From Leptospiraceae bacterium (GTDB lineage: Bacteria > Spirochaetota > Leptospiria > Leptospirales > Leptonemataceae): a stretch of DNA of 64,000 bases. The DNA lies in contig JAOACE010000022.1 of NCBI GenBank assembly GCA_026418015.1, positions 1-64,000 on the forward strand, given 5' to 3'. Under the pieces are notes generated by a model. It had not been told where the DNA came from. It saw nothing but the letters and a program-made list of their open reading frames with translations, and did no database searches. The translations under genes and the position numbers were made by a program. Positions 31,464 through 41,655 of this stretch are shown one piece after another; the first letter of the stretch is position 1, and each line of letters begins with the position of its first letter.

Positions 31464-32450
31464 TTAATTTTCTAACGAAACATCATTTGTCAAGAGTTTC
31501 TTTAATTGAGGTAGATTCTCTTTAATGATGGTTAGTTTATCGTTTAATTCGTATTCTAAGATATCTCCTACTGCTACTATATCATTTTCCATCAATGCAG
31601 AGGATAAATCTTCTAAAATTATTAATAGATCTTTAAAAGTTTCTACCATTTCTTCATCTAAATATTTTTTTAATCGCTCCACAGTAGTCATTAAAACAAA
31701 AAAATAAAGTTCTAATTTTTTTAATATTTCTTCTAGTTGTATCATTGCTAATTTATCGCTACCAACTTGTAAATTGGTGTTAATTTCTACTAGATCATTT
31801 TTTAAGTTGTCTATGTTAGCTTCGAAGGTTTCTAATGTGTCTAATAACTCTTGATTCGATAATTGGTTTGATAATAGTTGGTTAAAATACTGGAATGTAA
31901 ATGCACGAATTACACGAAGAGATTTAATCAAATCCATACGAAAATTGGGATAATTTTCTGTATTAAGTTGCTTTACTAATTCTAAGAATTTGTTTAAATG
32001 CTCCACAAGGTTTTCGTAGTTTTTTTCGGGCATCTTTACTTGAATATTTTGAAGGGGTAAAATAAAAAACCCGGTGATAATACTTATCACTTCGCTTATC
32101 CATTTAGCTCCTTCTTTTAAGTGTTGTACATCTTGTTCTGTTAAGTGTTCAGACTCAAACAACTTTGAACCTATATCATCTATGTATTGATTTTGCGTTT
32201 GCAACGTACTTAAAATCATTTCTTTTAGATCGCCAATATAGAAATAAACAGAATCTATTACATCTAACGGCAAATCATTCTCTTTTTCTAAACGAACCGT
32301 TGGATTTTTTAAATCAAACTTAAAGTCAATAATAAATTTATTATGTTTTTGAGCTTCTTCTTGCATGGACATAAACAAATCATGAAATGTTTTTTCTTTT
32401 TCTAGTTTTATATCGATTAATTCATTGTTAATATAAATTTTCATAAGCAC
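31464..32450 (-). CDS. Hypothetical helical protein
   Basis: Long ORF, tightly packed between the fliD and PAS-Fis genes. Confidence 0.65.
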   Translation of the reverse strand: MLMKIYINNELIDIKLEKEKTFHDLFMSMQEEAQKHNKFIIDFKFDLKNPTVRLEKENDLPLDVIDSVYFYIGDLKEMILSTLQTQNQYIDDIGSKLFESEHLTEQDVQHLKEGAKWISEVISIITGFFILPLQNIQVKMPEKNYENLVEHLNKFLELVKQLNTENYPNFRMDLIKSLRVIRAFTFQYFNQLLSNQLSNQELLDTLETFEANIDNLKNDLVEINTNLQVGSDKLAMIQLEEILKKLELYFFVLMTTVERLKKYLDEEMVETFKDLLIILEDLSSALMENDIVAVGDILEYELNDKLTIIKENLPQLKKLLTNDVSLEN

Positions 32451-32462
32451 CTCTATAATTTT

Positions 32463-34487
32463 CTATTCGTCTTTAATGCCTAATTTATTTTGTAAAATTT
32501 TTCCCATAGATTTATTATTTTGTATAGCACTTTCCATGTTCCCAAATTTTTTTCTTAGCATCTCTTCTTTTCTTCCTAAGCTTAACTCTTTGTTGTAAAT
32601 AATTTTTTTATTTTCTTTAATTTGATCTTTTAAGAGATCGATTCGCGTTGTAATGATTCCACCAGAAAATTTTACATAGGGAGACAACTCTTCGTACATT
32701 TTATAAGCAACACCGTCATCTACAACAGCATCTTCGTTTTTATCGAGAGCAAACAATTCTTTTACAGATTCTGGATAATTTTTTAATACATTTTCTAACT
32801 GAGCTTCGTCAAGAATCAATAAGCCTTGTTTTATGTCTTGCCAATTACTTCCAGGTTGACCAGTAGATATACCAATTTGTGCAAGGGTTTTAAAAGATGG
32901 ATTAAGTTTTGTTGGATAAGCACTTCCTGTAATTCGCGCTAATGTAGAGACTAATCTTCTTGCGATAGGATCGCCTGCAAAAATCCCGCTAGAATCTTCG
33001 AGTTTTCTAAGTCCATCTTCGATTCGTTCGTTGGGATTCGAAGAACGATTTACCTGAAAGTCTTGATCACGGTTAAACTTATCATTTTCTTTTATAAATT
33101 GCAATAATTCGTTATATTGATTCACCCATTCTTTTATCTTATCTTTTATTTTTTGTATATCGTATTCCACTTTTAGTTCTACTTCGTAATTCGTCGTTCT
33201 ATGTAAATTTAAAGATGCACCAGGGATGATATCTATTAAGTTTTCGTTAGAACTTCTGGATACCTGAACACCATTAATAAGCATTAAAGCATCTTGGGGA
33301 GGATCGATTTCGTGCATTGGACCAAAAACGGTTTGATCTTCGATTTCTTTTTTTACTTTTAATTTCGTTAGAGTAAAAATCCCTTCGAAATTTTTAGAAA
33401 ACTCTATTGCATTGATTTGAACCGATGTATTTTCTTGTTCTTTAAAATTAAACGAAAAATCTCTTTGTTTTGGGTTAAGAATAATTTCTTTTTGTTTTGG
33501 TGTACCAGAAGATAGATAATATAAAATGATTTTTCCTACCCTTTCTTGATCTTGATTTGGTGGTTCTTGTTGGGAAGTGATTCGTTCTCTTTCTATTTGC
33601 GGTGCTATCAGTTCTATTCCATTGATTTGATTTTTGATCTCTGGTCCTACATAAATTTTTTCTTTTGTATTGGTTGTATTTTCTTGTAAGGTTTTTATAT
33701 CAAGATTCCAATGTAGATAGATTTCTGTAATATTTTCTTTTTGGGAAAAATCATAAGATACCTTTTCTAATTCACTAAAAGAAAATTGATTTTTATTTAT
33801 AATAATTTTTTCTATATTTTCTTTAAAATTTTCTGGACTAAATTCAATTTCTTCTTCTTTTTCTTCTTTTTTACCAACGTTTCCAACAATTTCTAAATTT
33901 TTCAAAAGATTGTTGGGATCTTTAAATTCCAACTTACCTTTGTTCCCAGAAATCTTTGATGTTATAGTCAAGATAAAATATTCTTTATCTACTTGAACCA
34001 TAGAAACATCGATATGATTAGATTTATCTCTAATAAGCTTTTCTAAATTTTGAATATTTCCGCCCTTAAAATTATACTGAACTTCTTTTTGATTGACTAA
34101 TATGCTAAACGTTGCTTCGGGTAATTTTTCGTCTTTATGTATTTTTCTAGAATGAATTTTATGATACTTTGCTAATTGCAATACTTGAATCTTTTGATTG
34201 ATTTGATCCACGTTAGGAGAAACTGTGCCAGTAATTGCACCTTCATCACTCGAAAGAATTTTCCTTTGAGTAAATGGTCCAGTAAAAGAATAAATATCAC
34301 GGCTTACATCGGATAATTTTTTTGCTCTTGTTCTTAGTTCTTCCCACGCTTTGATTCGAATTTCGTTTCTTTTATTGTCTTCTTCTAATCGTTTTAAGGG
34401 AGAACGTTCTAATTCAATTAATTTGTTGATAACAGATGGTACATCAATCCCCGATTGGCTAGGCATTACTATGGGTGCCGGCATCAC
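32463..34487 (-). CDS. fliD: Flagellar hook-associated protein 2 (filament cap)
   Basis: SGIDVPSVINKLIELERSPLKRLEE N-terminus, GASLNLHRTT, IKEWVNQYNELLQFI and C-terminal ARITGSAYPT...LAQIGISTG. Confidence 0.93.
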   Translation of the reverse strand: MMPAPIVMPSQSGIDVPSVINKLIELERSPLKRLEEDNKRNEIRIKAWEELRTRAKKLSDVSRDIYSFTGPFTQRKILSSDEGAITGTVSPNVDQINQKIQVLQLAKYHKIHSRKIHKDEKLPEATFSILVNQKEVQYNFKGGNIQNLEKLIRDKSNHIDVSMVQVDKEYFILTITSKISGNKGKLEFKDPNNLLKNLEIVGNVGKKEEKEEEIEFSPENFKENIEKIIINKNQFSFSELEKVSYDFSQKENITEIYLHWNLDIKTLQENTTNTKEKIYVGPEIKNQINGIELIAPQIERERITSQQEPPNQDQERVGKIILYYLSSGTPKQKEIILNPKQRDFSFNFKEQENTSVQINAIEFSKNFEGIFTLTKLKVKKEIEDQTVFGPMHEIDPPQDALMLINGVQVSRSSNENLIDIIPGASLNLHRTTNYEVELKVEYDIQKIKDKIKEWVNQYNELLQFIKENDKFNRDQDFQVNRSSNPNERIEDGLRKLEDSSGIFAGDPIARRLVSTLARITGSAYPTKLNPSFKTLAQIGISTGQPGSNWQDIKQGLLILDEAQLENVLKNYPESVKELFALDKNEDAVVDDGVAYKMYEELSPYVKFSGGIITTRIDLLKDQIKENKKIIYNKELSLGRKEEMLRKKFGNMESAIQNNKSMGKILQNKLGIKDE

Positions 34488-34595
34488 AACTCCTTTTATT
34501 GTTAAAATTTCTTTTTATTTATCGGTCAATTCTAAAAAATCATGATAAATTTGACCAAGAAATCACATAAAAAAAAATGTCCTTTAAATAAATTT

Positions 34596-34952
34596 ATGAG
34601 CGAAAGCAAAAAAACCAAAAGATTGTTCAAAGTTCTTTTTTTTAACCAAGGGAAGATCTACGAAATATTTGCTAAAAACGTTCAACAAAGCAATCTATTT
34701 GGGTTTATCGAAATAGAAGATCTTGTTTTTGGAGAAAAATCCCAAGTTCTCGTCGATCCAAACGAAGATTCTATCAAAAAAGAGTTCGAACACACAAAAA
34801 GAATCTATATACCTATACACTCTATCATTAGGTTAGAAGAAATCGATAAGGAAGTCTCTCTAAAACCAAGGGTAATAAACCTAAAAGAAGAGAACAATCA
34901 AAAAAAATATTCCCCTACAATATATACTCCCCCAGATCCATTTAGTTTCTAA
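34596..34952 (+). CDS. DUF1820 family protein
   Basis: RLFKVLFFNQGKIYEIFAKNVQQSNLFGFIEIEDLVFGEKSQVLVDPNEDSIKKEFEHTKRIYIPIHSIIRLEEI; start chosen at internal MSESKK. Confidence 0.8.
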   Translation: MSESKKTKRLFKVLFFNQGKIYEIFAKNVQQSNLFGFIEIEDLVFGEKSQVLVDPNEDSIKKEFEHTKRIYIPIHSIIRLEEIDKEVSLKPRVINLKEENNQKKYSPTIYTPPDPFSF

Positions 34953-34968
34953 GATTTAACTCCTATTA

Positions 34969-36246
34969 TTACGCACTTTCTTTATCTTTTTTATTGGACT
35001 GCTTTAAAATGATTGTAGGGGCTGCATTTTCTGTTACAACCTTTTCGTGAATGATGATTTTTTCTATATCCTCTCTTGAAGGTATTTCGTACATCAAATC
35101 TAACATAATTTTTTCTACAATACTTCTCAATCCTCGTGCCCCTGTCTTTCTTTCGATAGCTTTTCTTGCAATCGCATCAATTGCATCATCTTCGAAGATC
35201 AACTCTACACCTTCCATTTCGAAAATCTTTTTGTATTGTTTATAGATGGCATTTTTTGGTTCAACTAAGATCCTTTTAAGTGTTTGTATATCTAATTCAT
35301 CCAATGTTGCAACAACAGGTAATCTACCGATAAATTCTGGGATTAAACCAAATTTTACTAAATCATCTGGTTCGACAAATTTTAAAATTTCTGTTCTCGA
35401 TAAATTTTTTACATTTTTTTCTTTGTTTTCTCGCGCAAATCCGATAGAACGAGATCCTAATCGTTTTGCGATAATGTCTTCTAATCCTACAAAAGCACCA
35501 CCACAGATAAATAGAATATTTTTCGTATCGATTTGTAAAAATTCTTGATGGGGATGTTTTCTTCCCCCTTGAGGTGGTACATTTGCAATCGTTCCTTCTA
35601 TAATTTTTAACAAAGCCTGTTGTACACCTTCGCCAGACACATCTCTGGTAATGGATGGATTTTCGGATTTACGAGAAATTTTATCTACCTCGTCAATATA
35701 AACAATTCCTTTTTCTGCTGCTTTAATATCGTTTCCTGCATTTTGAATCAACCTTAATAAAATATTCTCTACATCTTCGCCTACATAACCAGCTTCTGTT
35801 AGAGAAGTTGCATCTGCTATGGCAAAAGGAACTTTTAAATATTTCGCTAATGTTTGAGCCAAAAGTGTTTTTCCTGAACCTGTTGGTCCAATCAATAATA
35901 TATTGGATTTATCTAGTTCTACATCAGTATTTTTTGTTTTTGGATAATAAATGCGTTTATAATGATTGTACACTGCAACAGATAAGATTTTCTTTGCTTC
36001 TTCTTGTCCTATTACATATTCATCTAATACTTTTTTAATTTCTTGGGGTTTAGGTAAATTTTTGATGGTTTCGAAGCTTTCTTGTTCATTGTTTAAATCT
36101 TCTGCAATAATTTCGTTGCAGAGTTCAATACATTCATCACAGATATAAACACCAGGACCTGCTACTAATTTTCTTACCTGTTCTTGTTCTTTTCCACAAA
36201 AGGAACAATGCAAATTTTCTTTTTTAGTTTTTTTCTTAGAATCCAT
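34969..36246 (-). CDS. clpX: ATP-dependent Clp protease ATP-binding subunit ClpX
   Basis: Zinc finger [68 protein letters not shown]. Confidence 0.98.
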   Translation of the reverse strand: MDSKKKTKKENLHCSFCGKEQEQVRKLVAGPGVYICDECIELCNEIIAEDLNNEQESFETIKNLPKPQEIKKVLDEYVIGQEEAKKILSVAVYNHYKRIYYPKTKNTDVELDKSNILLIGPTGSGKTLLAQTLAKYLKVPFAIADATSLTEAGYVGEDVENILLRLIQNAGNDIKAAEKGIVYIDEVDKISRKSENPSITRDVSGEGVQQALLKIIEGTIANVPPQGGRKHPHQEFLQIDTKNILFICGGAFVGLEDIIAKRLGSRSIGFARENKEKNVKNLSRTEILKFVEPDDLVKFGLIPEFIGRLPVVATLDELDIQTLKRILVEPKNAIYKQYKKIFEMEGVELIFEDDAIDAIARKAIERKTGARGLRSIVEKIMLDLMYEIPSREDIEKIIIHEKVVTENAAPTIILKQSNKKDKESA

Positions 36247-36255
36247 CTCTTCTCC

Positions 36256-36867
36256 TTAAACAGCTTGTTTTAACTTTTTCATTTTTTCTGCATTTGGTTC
36301 GATCACATTATCAATTATACCATATTCTTTGGCTTGATAAGCAGTCATAAAGAATAATCGATCCGTGTCTCGTTCAATCTGTTCAAGAGGTCTATTGGTA
36401 TGCAATGAATAAATCTGATTCAATCGTTCTTTTATGTCTAAAATTTCTTTTGCTTGTAATTCAATATCTTTAGACTGACCGCTTGCACTACCTAATGGTT
36501 GATGCATCACAATTCTTGCATTGGGTAAAGCTGATCGTTTTCCTTTTGTACCTGCGGCCAAAAGTAAAGAACTAATATTCGATGCTTGACCAACACATAT
36601 AGTTCTTATATCAGCTTTTATGTATTGCATAGTATCATAGATTGCTAAACCAGAGGTAATATAACCACCCGGAGAATTGATATAAAGATAAATATCTGTT
36701 TCTGGATCTTCTGCGTCTAAAAACAACAGTTGCGCAATGATAATATTACAATAATAATCATCTATGGGTTGTCCAAGAAATATAATCCTATCTTTTAACA
36801 ACCTTGAATAAATATCGTATTGTCTTTCTCCACGAGGTGTTTGCTCAATAACATAAGGTATAGACAT
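36256..36867 (-). CDS. clpP: ATP-dependent Clp protease proteolytic subunit
   Basis: [33 protein letters not shown]; catalytic [14 protein letters not shown] (here N-I-S) and [10 protein letters not shown]. Confidence 0.97.
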   Translation of the reverse strand: MSIPYVIEQTPRGERQYDIYSRLLKDRIIFLGQPIDDYYCNIIIAQLLFLDAEDPETDIYLYINSPGGYITSGLAIYDTMQYIKADIRTICVGQASNISSLLLAAGTKGKRSALPNARIVMHQPLGSASGQSKDIELQAKEILDIKERLNQIYSLHTNRPLEQIERDTDRLFFMTAYQAKEYGIIDNVIEPNAEKMKKLKQAV

Positions 36868-36972
36868 AGGGAAATTCTCCTATTTTTAAATGATTTTTCA
36901 CTATCCCACCCACCACCACTACATTATTAAAAATTAAGCAATCAAAAGAACGTTAAAAGTCAACCAAAAAAC

Positions 36973-38334
36973 TTAAAATAACTTAATCTTTCCTTCTTCG
37001 TATAGTTTTCTTGTAGAAATTTTATCTCCTTTCCTTATTTCTGAATTTTCCATTAACCATTTGATTGCTTTTTCTCGCTTAAGATATACTTTAATATTAT
37101 TGACTATATTTTCGTTTTTTTCTAATTCTTTGAGCTGTTCTTCGTTTGTTACATATCTACCATAAGTATTTTTGATTTCTTCGCTTATTTCATCAGAAGA
37201 TACATCAATCTTTTCTAATTCGATGATTTTATCCAAAATGATTTGTGTTTTTAGATCTCTCGTTGCTTGTTCTTTAAAATCTTTTTCCACTTCTTCGGGA
37301 GATTTACGATAAAACATGCTCAATTGTTCAAACGAGATGGTATTTGTTAGTCCCAAACGTTTACTAAGATCCTCTAAACGTGCTTTTACTTCTTGGTTGA
37401 TTACTACATTGGGTAAATCGAAAGGATTTTTTTCTATAATTTCCTGAACGATTTGTTTTATTACTTCGTTTTCTACATAAGTGTTTGCTTGTTTTTGTAT
37501 AGTTTCTTGAATTGCTCTTTTAAAATCTTCTAACGATTCGTACTGAAACAACTTTGCGAATTCATCATTAATTTCTGGGGGAGCTTTATACCGAATTTCT
37601 AAGATTTTCGCTTTTACTTTTACGTTTTTATTCGAAGCTTTGGGAAAATCCCTCGAATTTCCCATTTTTGTTTCGAATTCTACTTCCTCCCCTACTTTTT
37701 TCCCCATCAAACGATTTTTTAACTCTGGAAAATTCGGATCTGGATAGGACAAATCAACATTGTATTCTTCTATATGATGTAATTCTTTAAGATCCTTTTC
37801 TCTATAAATGAATAAATCTAACAATACAACATCATTTTCTTCTACGACGTTTTTTGATTCATCTTCGAATTCTTTGGGTAATAAGATGGGATTTTTTTCT
37901 GCGATGGATTTTAGAACTTCTTCTATAAGTGACAAATCTTCTTCTATTTCTAAAGATTTTGCTTTCATTTTTTTGTATTTAGATATTTCTATTTCAGGAA
38001 AGTATTCATATTCCGCGGTAAATTCTACCCCTTTCTCTTTATCTACTTCTTTTATGTTAAACAATGGCAGACTGATTGGTTTAGGATCCAATTTTTCTAA
38101 TATAGAATTGTACGTATCTATTAGTAAAATTTCTAATGCATCTTCGATAACAGAATCGCCTAAATGTTTTTTTATGATCTCGATTGGGGTTTTTCCAACG
38201 CGAAATCCGGGAATCTTTACCCTTTGAGCTGCTTTCTTGTAAGCTTTTTCAAAAGCTTCGTTTAGTTCCTCTTTGGTTGTTTTAAAATGAACTTCCGCAA
38301 CAGTTGGTTCGATCTTTTTTACACTAAATTCCAT
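36973..38334 (-). CDS. tig: Trigger factor
   Basis: Ribosome-binding region AQRVKIPGFRVGKTPIEIIKKHLG; upstream of clpP-clpX in conserved order. Confidence 0.93.
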   Translation of the reverse strand: MEFSVKKIEPTVAEVHFKTTKEELNEAFEKAYKKAAQRVKIPGFRVGKTPIEIIKKHLGDSVIEDALEILLIDTYNSILEKLDPKPISLPLFNIKEVDKEKGVEFTAEYEYFPEIEISKYKKMKAKSLEIEEDLSLIEEVLKSIAEKNPILLPKEFEDESKNVVEENDVVLLDLFIYREKDLKELHHIEEYNVDLSYPDPNFPELKNRLMGKKVGEEVEFETKMGNSRDFPKASNKNVKVKAKILEIRYKAPPEINDEFAKLFQYESLEDFKRAIQETIQKQANTYVENEVIKQIVQEIIEKNPFDLPNVVINQEVKARLEDLSKRLGLTNTISFEQLSMFYRKSPEEVEKDFKEQATRDLKTQIILDKIIELEKIDVSSDEISEEIKNTYGRYVTNEEQLKELEKNENIVNNIKVYLKREKAIKWLMENSEIRKGDKISTRKLYEEGKIKLF

Positions 38335-38434
38335 GAATTAATCCTAGTTAAAAAATTATTTGAGTGGATAATTATTTTTAATTCCAATACATGACAAGTT
38401 CAAAATCTTTTAATTGAGCATTTTCTGTGAAACT

Positions 38435-38509
38435 TGGAGCGGGAAACGGGATTTGAACCCGCGACCTTCTCCTTGGCAAGGAGACGCTCTACCACTGAGC
38501 TATTCCCGC
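38435..38509 (-). tRNA. tRNA-Gly (GCC)
   Basis: GCGGGAATAGCTCAGTGGTAGAGCGTCTCCTTGCCAAGGAGAAGGTCGCGGGTTCAAATCCCGTTTCCCGCTCCA; CCA encoded. Confidence 0.96.
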
Positions 38510-38512
38510 ATT

Positions 38513-38597
38513 TGCGAGTGAAGGGACTCGAACCCTTACGCCCGGTTAGGGCACCAGACCCTAAATCTGGTGTGTCTACCAGTTCCACCACACTCGC
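38513..38597 (-). tRNA. tRNA-Leu (TAG)
   Basis: GCGAGTG/CACTCGC acceptor, CCAGA-TTTAGGG-TCTGG anticodon arm, long variable arm. Confidence 0.95.
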
Positions 38598-38669
38598 AGA
38601 AGCTTGTGTGGAGGTTAAGTATTTTCTATCCAATTAACTGGTCAATCAAATTTTTAATAAGTTCAAGTG

Positions 38670-38743
38670 GGCGAACGACGGGATTTGAACCCGCGACCAC
38701 CAGAGCCACAATCTGGCGCTCTACCAACTGAGCTACGTCCGCC
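38670..38743 (-). tRNA. tRNA-His (GTG)
   Basis: CCAGA-TTGTGGC-TCTGG anticodon arm; extra 5' G(-1) facing C73, diagnostic of His. Confidence 0.95.
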
Positions 38744-38748
38744 ATGTT

Positions 38749-38822
38749 CGCGTCAGGGAGGATTCGAACCCCCGACCTACGGCTTAGAAGGCCGCTGCTC
38801 TATCCTACTGAGCTACTGACGC
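38749..38822 (-). tRNA. tRNA-Arg (TCT)
   Basis: GCGTCAG...GCGGC-CTTCTAA-GCCGT...CTGACGC. Confidence 0.95.
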
Positions 38823-38825
38823 AAA

Positions 38826-38897
38826 TCGGGATGGCAGGATTTGAACCTGCGACCCTCTGCTCCCAAAACAGATGCGCTACCACTGCGCTACATCCCG
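38826..38897 (-). tRNA. tRNA-Pro (TGG)
   Basis: CGGGATG...TCTGT-TTTGGGA-GCAGA...CATCCCG. Confidence 0.95.
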
Positions 38898-38994
38898 TCA
38901 TGACCAAGATTATGAATTTATTATCTCTGTCCATCAAAAATTTATTGCCAAATACAAATGTAAATAAATCCTATTCTTAGTCTTAATAAATCTT

Positions 38995-39528
38995 ATGAAG
39001 AAGCTAACAACTAAGGTTCAAAATCTTACTCTTCCACTATGGGAAAAAGTATTTAAATCCCAAGAAGATCCCGTTAAAGAACAACTAAATTTAATGAGTA
39101 AAATCAGTCTTTTTAATAATATTCCTTATCGTAGTTTAAAATTGATACGAGCACGTTGTCATATTCGATATTATAAAAAAGATGAACATATCTTTCGCGA
39201 AGGAGAGCCAGGGATTGGGATGTACATTATCATAGAAGGAAAAGTAGAAATTTTTAAAGAAAAAGAAAACATAAAAACCATTCTTTCTACGTTAGAAAAA
39301 GGAGATTTTTTTGGAGAAATTGCATTACTTCTCCCAGATAAACCACGATCTGCAACTGCCAAAGCCTTAGAACCAACAACTTTATTAGGCTTTTTTAATC
39401 CCGATTTACAAATCTTAATGAAGCGCAATCCCCACATTAGTACGATTTTCTTATACAATATTGCAAATATCATCAGCGAACGTTTAATTAAAACCAATGA
39501 ATTACTAGAAAAAGGTATAAAGCCATGA
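38995..39528 (+). CDS. Cyclic nucleotide-binding domain protein
   Basis: EHIFREGEPGIGMYIIIEGKVEIFKE...LEKGDFFGEIALLLPDKPRSATAKALEPTTLLGF. Confidence 0.92.
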   Translation: MKKLTTKVQNLTLPLWEKVFKSQEDPVKEQLNLMSKISLFNNIPYRSLKLIRARCHIRYYKKDEHIFREGEPGIGMYIIIEGKVEIFKEKENIKTILSTLEKGDFFGEIALLLPDKPRSATAKALEPTTLLGFFNPDLQILMKRNPHISTIFLYNIANIISERLIKTNELLEKGIKP

Positions 39529-40565
39529 AGCGAATCAACATTGCCGTACATATTGCAAGGTTGGCTTTTTTTTCTTTAATTTTTTTATTAATTTTTTTTA
39601 TTTTTTATGGAATTAAAGAGCTTATTATTCCCATCACAATTGCATTTCTATTATCTTTAATGTTAAACCCATTTGTATTTTTTTTCGAAAGCCTAGGAAT
39701 ACCAAGACTCATCAGTGTTATTTTAACTCTATTAGGCTTGGCATTGGTTATATACATCGGAATCTATTTAATATTACCATTAATTCTCGAACAATTTTAT
39801 AAAATCAACGAATTTATAAAATACGTAGTTAATAATTTGCCAGAACTTATAGAAAAATTAAAACAAAAGTATGATTATTTGCCTTTGGATAATCCAGACT
39901 TTATTCAAAACAATTTTAAGTGGATTTTCGACTTAATTGTTAATCCCATTAAAGCAATACCCGTTTTTGATGTTTTACCCAATTTAATAACGTTTGCGAT
40001 AATTACCCCAATTCTATTATTTATTTTTATGTTAGAGGGCGATGCAATTTATCAATATTTAATGTCTTTGGTTCCTAATCGTTTTTTCGAAATGACCTTA
40101 ATGATTACTTATAATATTCGAAACGGCATAACATCTTATTTAAAAGGGCTTTTGATTCAAATATTTATTTTAGCCATCATTTTAATTCCTGGACTTATGA
40201 TCATTGGATTACCTTATGGTATTATTCTTGGAGCGTTTGGAGCATTGATAAACATTGTTCCTTATGTTGGTCCTGTATTGGGATTTGTTCCAATAGTCAC
40301 TGTTGCTTTAATTTCTGATATTTCTTTAGTACCTTTATCTGTATTAATTTTTGGTATAGCCCAACTTGTAGATAATGTATTTACCCAGCCTGTTATATTA
40401 GCACGCTCTGTAAATGTCCATCCAGTAATAGCAATTTTGGCATTGATTACATTTCAAAAATGGTTGGGTATAATCGGAATGGTGTTAGCAATACCATTAG
40501 CTGGTATTATCATTATGACCATTCAAACCATGTATAAATCTCTAAAAGCTTTTGATATCATTTAA
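39525..40565 (+). CDS. AI-2E family transporter
   Basis: Multi-TM; PYGIILGAFGALINIVPYVGPVLGFVPIV and QLVDNVFTQPVILARSVNVHPVIAILAL. Confidence 0.9.
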   Translation: MKRINIAVHIARLAFFSLIFLLIFFIFYGIKELIIPITIAFLLSLMLNPFVFFFESLGIPRLISVILTLLGLALVIYIGIYLILPLILEQFYKINEFIKYVVNNLPELIEKLKQKYDYLPLDNPDFIQNNFKWIFDLIVNPIKAIPVFDVLPNLITFAIITPILLFIFMLEGDAIYQYLMSLVPNRFFEMTLMITYNIRNGITSYLKGLLIQIFILAIILIPGLMIIGLPYGIILGAFGALINIVPYVGPVLGFVPIVTVALISDISLVPLSVLIFGIAQLVDNVFTQPVILARSVNVHPVIAILALITFQKWLGIIGMVLAIPLAGIIIMTIQTMYKSLKAFDII

Positions 40566-41266
40566 AGCAAGGTTTGTTCCTTATATTGTAAATGAGGACA
40601 AAAGTTGATAGAAACCGGTTCTAGATAGATTTGATGTTTCTTTTTTACGGTAAAAACAGAAATCGAAGTATTGTATATCTTCTTCATCCAGTTTAATGAT
40701 TGCTCGTCGGTTAAGCCAAATACGTAGCCTAATAGAATGGAAATTGGAGTTCCCGACGAAATTATTAGAATATTTTTCAAATGATGATGGGTTGCAAATT
40801 GTTTTAAGTCCTCCAAAATTTGTAATACCTTCGATTTATAATGACTATAACTTATGGGATTTGTAGTATCATAAATCCAATTTTTAAATATATTTTTTAA
40901 AATTAATATATAGATTTCTTTACTTTTGCTTAAGTCATTGGAATTCTGTAATTGCTTAAACAAATGTTGCAATAATTTATCTTTTTCTATATAATATTTT
41001 AATAAATTTTTAAAAGTATTCTCAGAAATCTCGTCAAGACAATCTAATACAAGCTCATTTTGTTCTATACCCATTTCTTTTTGGATGAGCTGCATTGTCT
41101 CTTTGTGGCGATTCAAAGTACCTCTAATCCATAAATCAAATTTTAGGTCATTTTCTAAAAAATATTTTCCTAATTTTTGGGATTGATATTTTCCATACTC
41201 TGATAATACATCATAATTGGACTTTATATCGCCTGCCTGTGCATGTCGAACTAAATAAAGATTCAT
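40562..41266 (-). CDS. Histidine phosphatase (SixA/PGM-like) family protein
   Basis: MNLYLVRHAQAGDIKSNYDVLSEYGKYQSQKLG; IRGTLNRHKETMQLI. Confidence 0.85.
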   Translation of the reverse strand: MNLYLVRHAQAGDIKSNYDVLSEYGKYQSQKLGKYFLENDLKFDLWIRGTLNRHKETMQLIQKEMGIEQNELVLDCLDEISENTFKNLLKYYIEKDKLLQHLFKQLQNSNDLSKSKEIYILILKNIFKNWIYDTTNPISYSHYKSKVLQILEDLKQFATHHHLKNILIISSGTPISILLGYVFGLTDEQSLNWMKKIYNTSISVFTVKKKHQIYLEPVSINFCPHLQYKEQTLL

Positions 41267-41268
41267 TT

Positions 41269-41655
41269 TTACAAAGAAAAACGTGGATTACTTATAGATA
41301 AATTTTCGATCAAAGTTTGTTTTACATGTTCCCAAATAGGATGATTCTTATGAATCTTTTGGTTTTTGATTAATTCGCACAATTTTTGGTTAAGTTCTTT
41401 TACTTTTTCTTTTTTTTCTTTAAGGGTTAGGGGTATTTCCAAAGAAAGATTCAACAATTCTGAGAGACGTTCCAGCTCTTTTATAAGGTTCAACTCTTCT
41501 TTTTCTAAGTCCCTTATAACAACATTTAGCATATTCCAACTAACCAATGTTTTATATGCTAATTCATCGTTATCTTTTACTAATGTTAATATATCCTTTC
41601 TTAAAAACTCTGCAATTGCTTCGATTAAATCTTGATTTTCTGGTTTATATTGCAT
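41269..41655 (-). CDS. DUF6285-like (LvaB-like) small protein
   Basis: PENQDLIEAIAEFLRKDIL...NMLNVVIRDLEKEE...ENLSISNPRF resembles DUF6285; overlaps the kinase gene. Confidence 0.65.
   Translation of the reverse strand: MQYKPENQDLIEAIAEFLRKDILTLVKDNDELAYKTLVSWNMLNVVIRDLEKEELNLIKELERLSELLNLSLEIPLTLKEKKEKVKELNQKLCELIKNQKIHKNHPIWEHVKQTLIENLSISNPRFSL

Noticed and set aside
34969-38334. tig-clpP-clpX order as a novelty
   Set aside because: Widely conserved bacterial synteny; ordinary.
38400-38980. ORFs 38400-38633 (-), 38434-38637 (+) and 38744-38980 (+), with phrases such as GFEPATFSL and SVVELVDTPDLGSG
   Set aside because: They are translations of the Gly/Leu/His/Arg/Pro tRNA cluster; these peptides are well-known false ORFs over tRNA genes.
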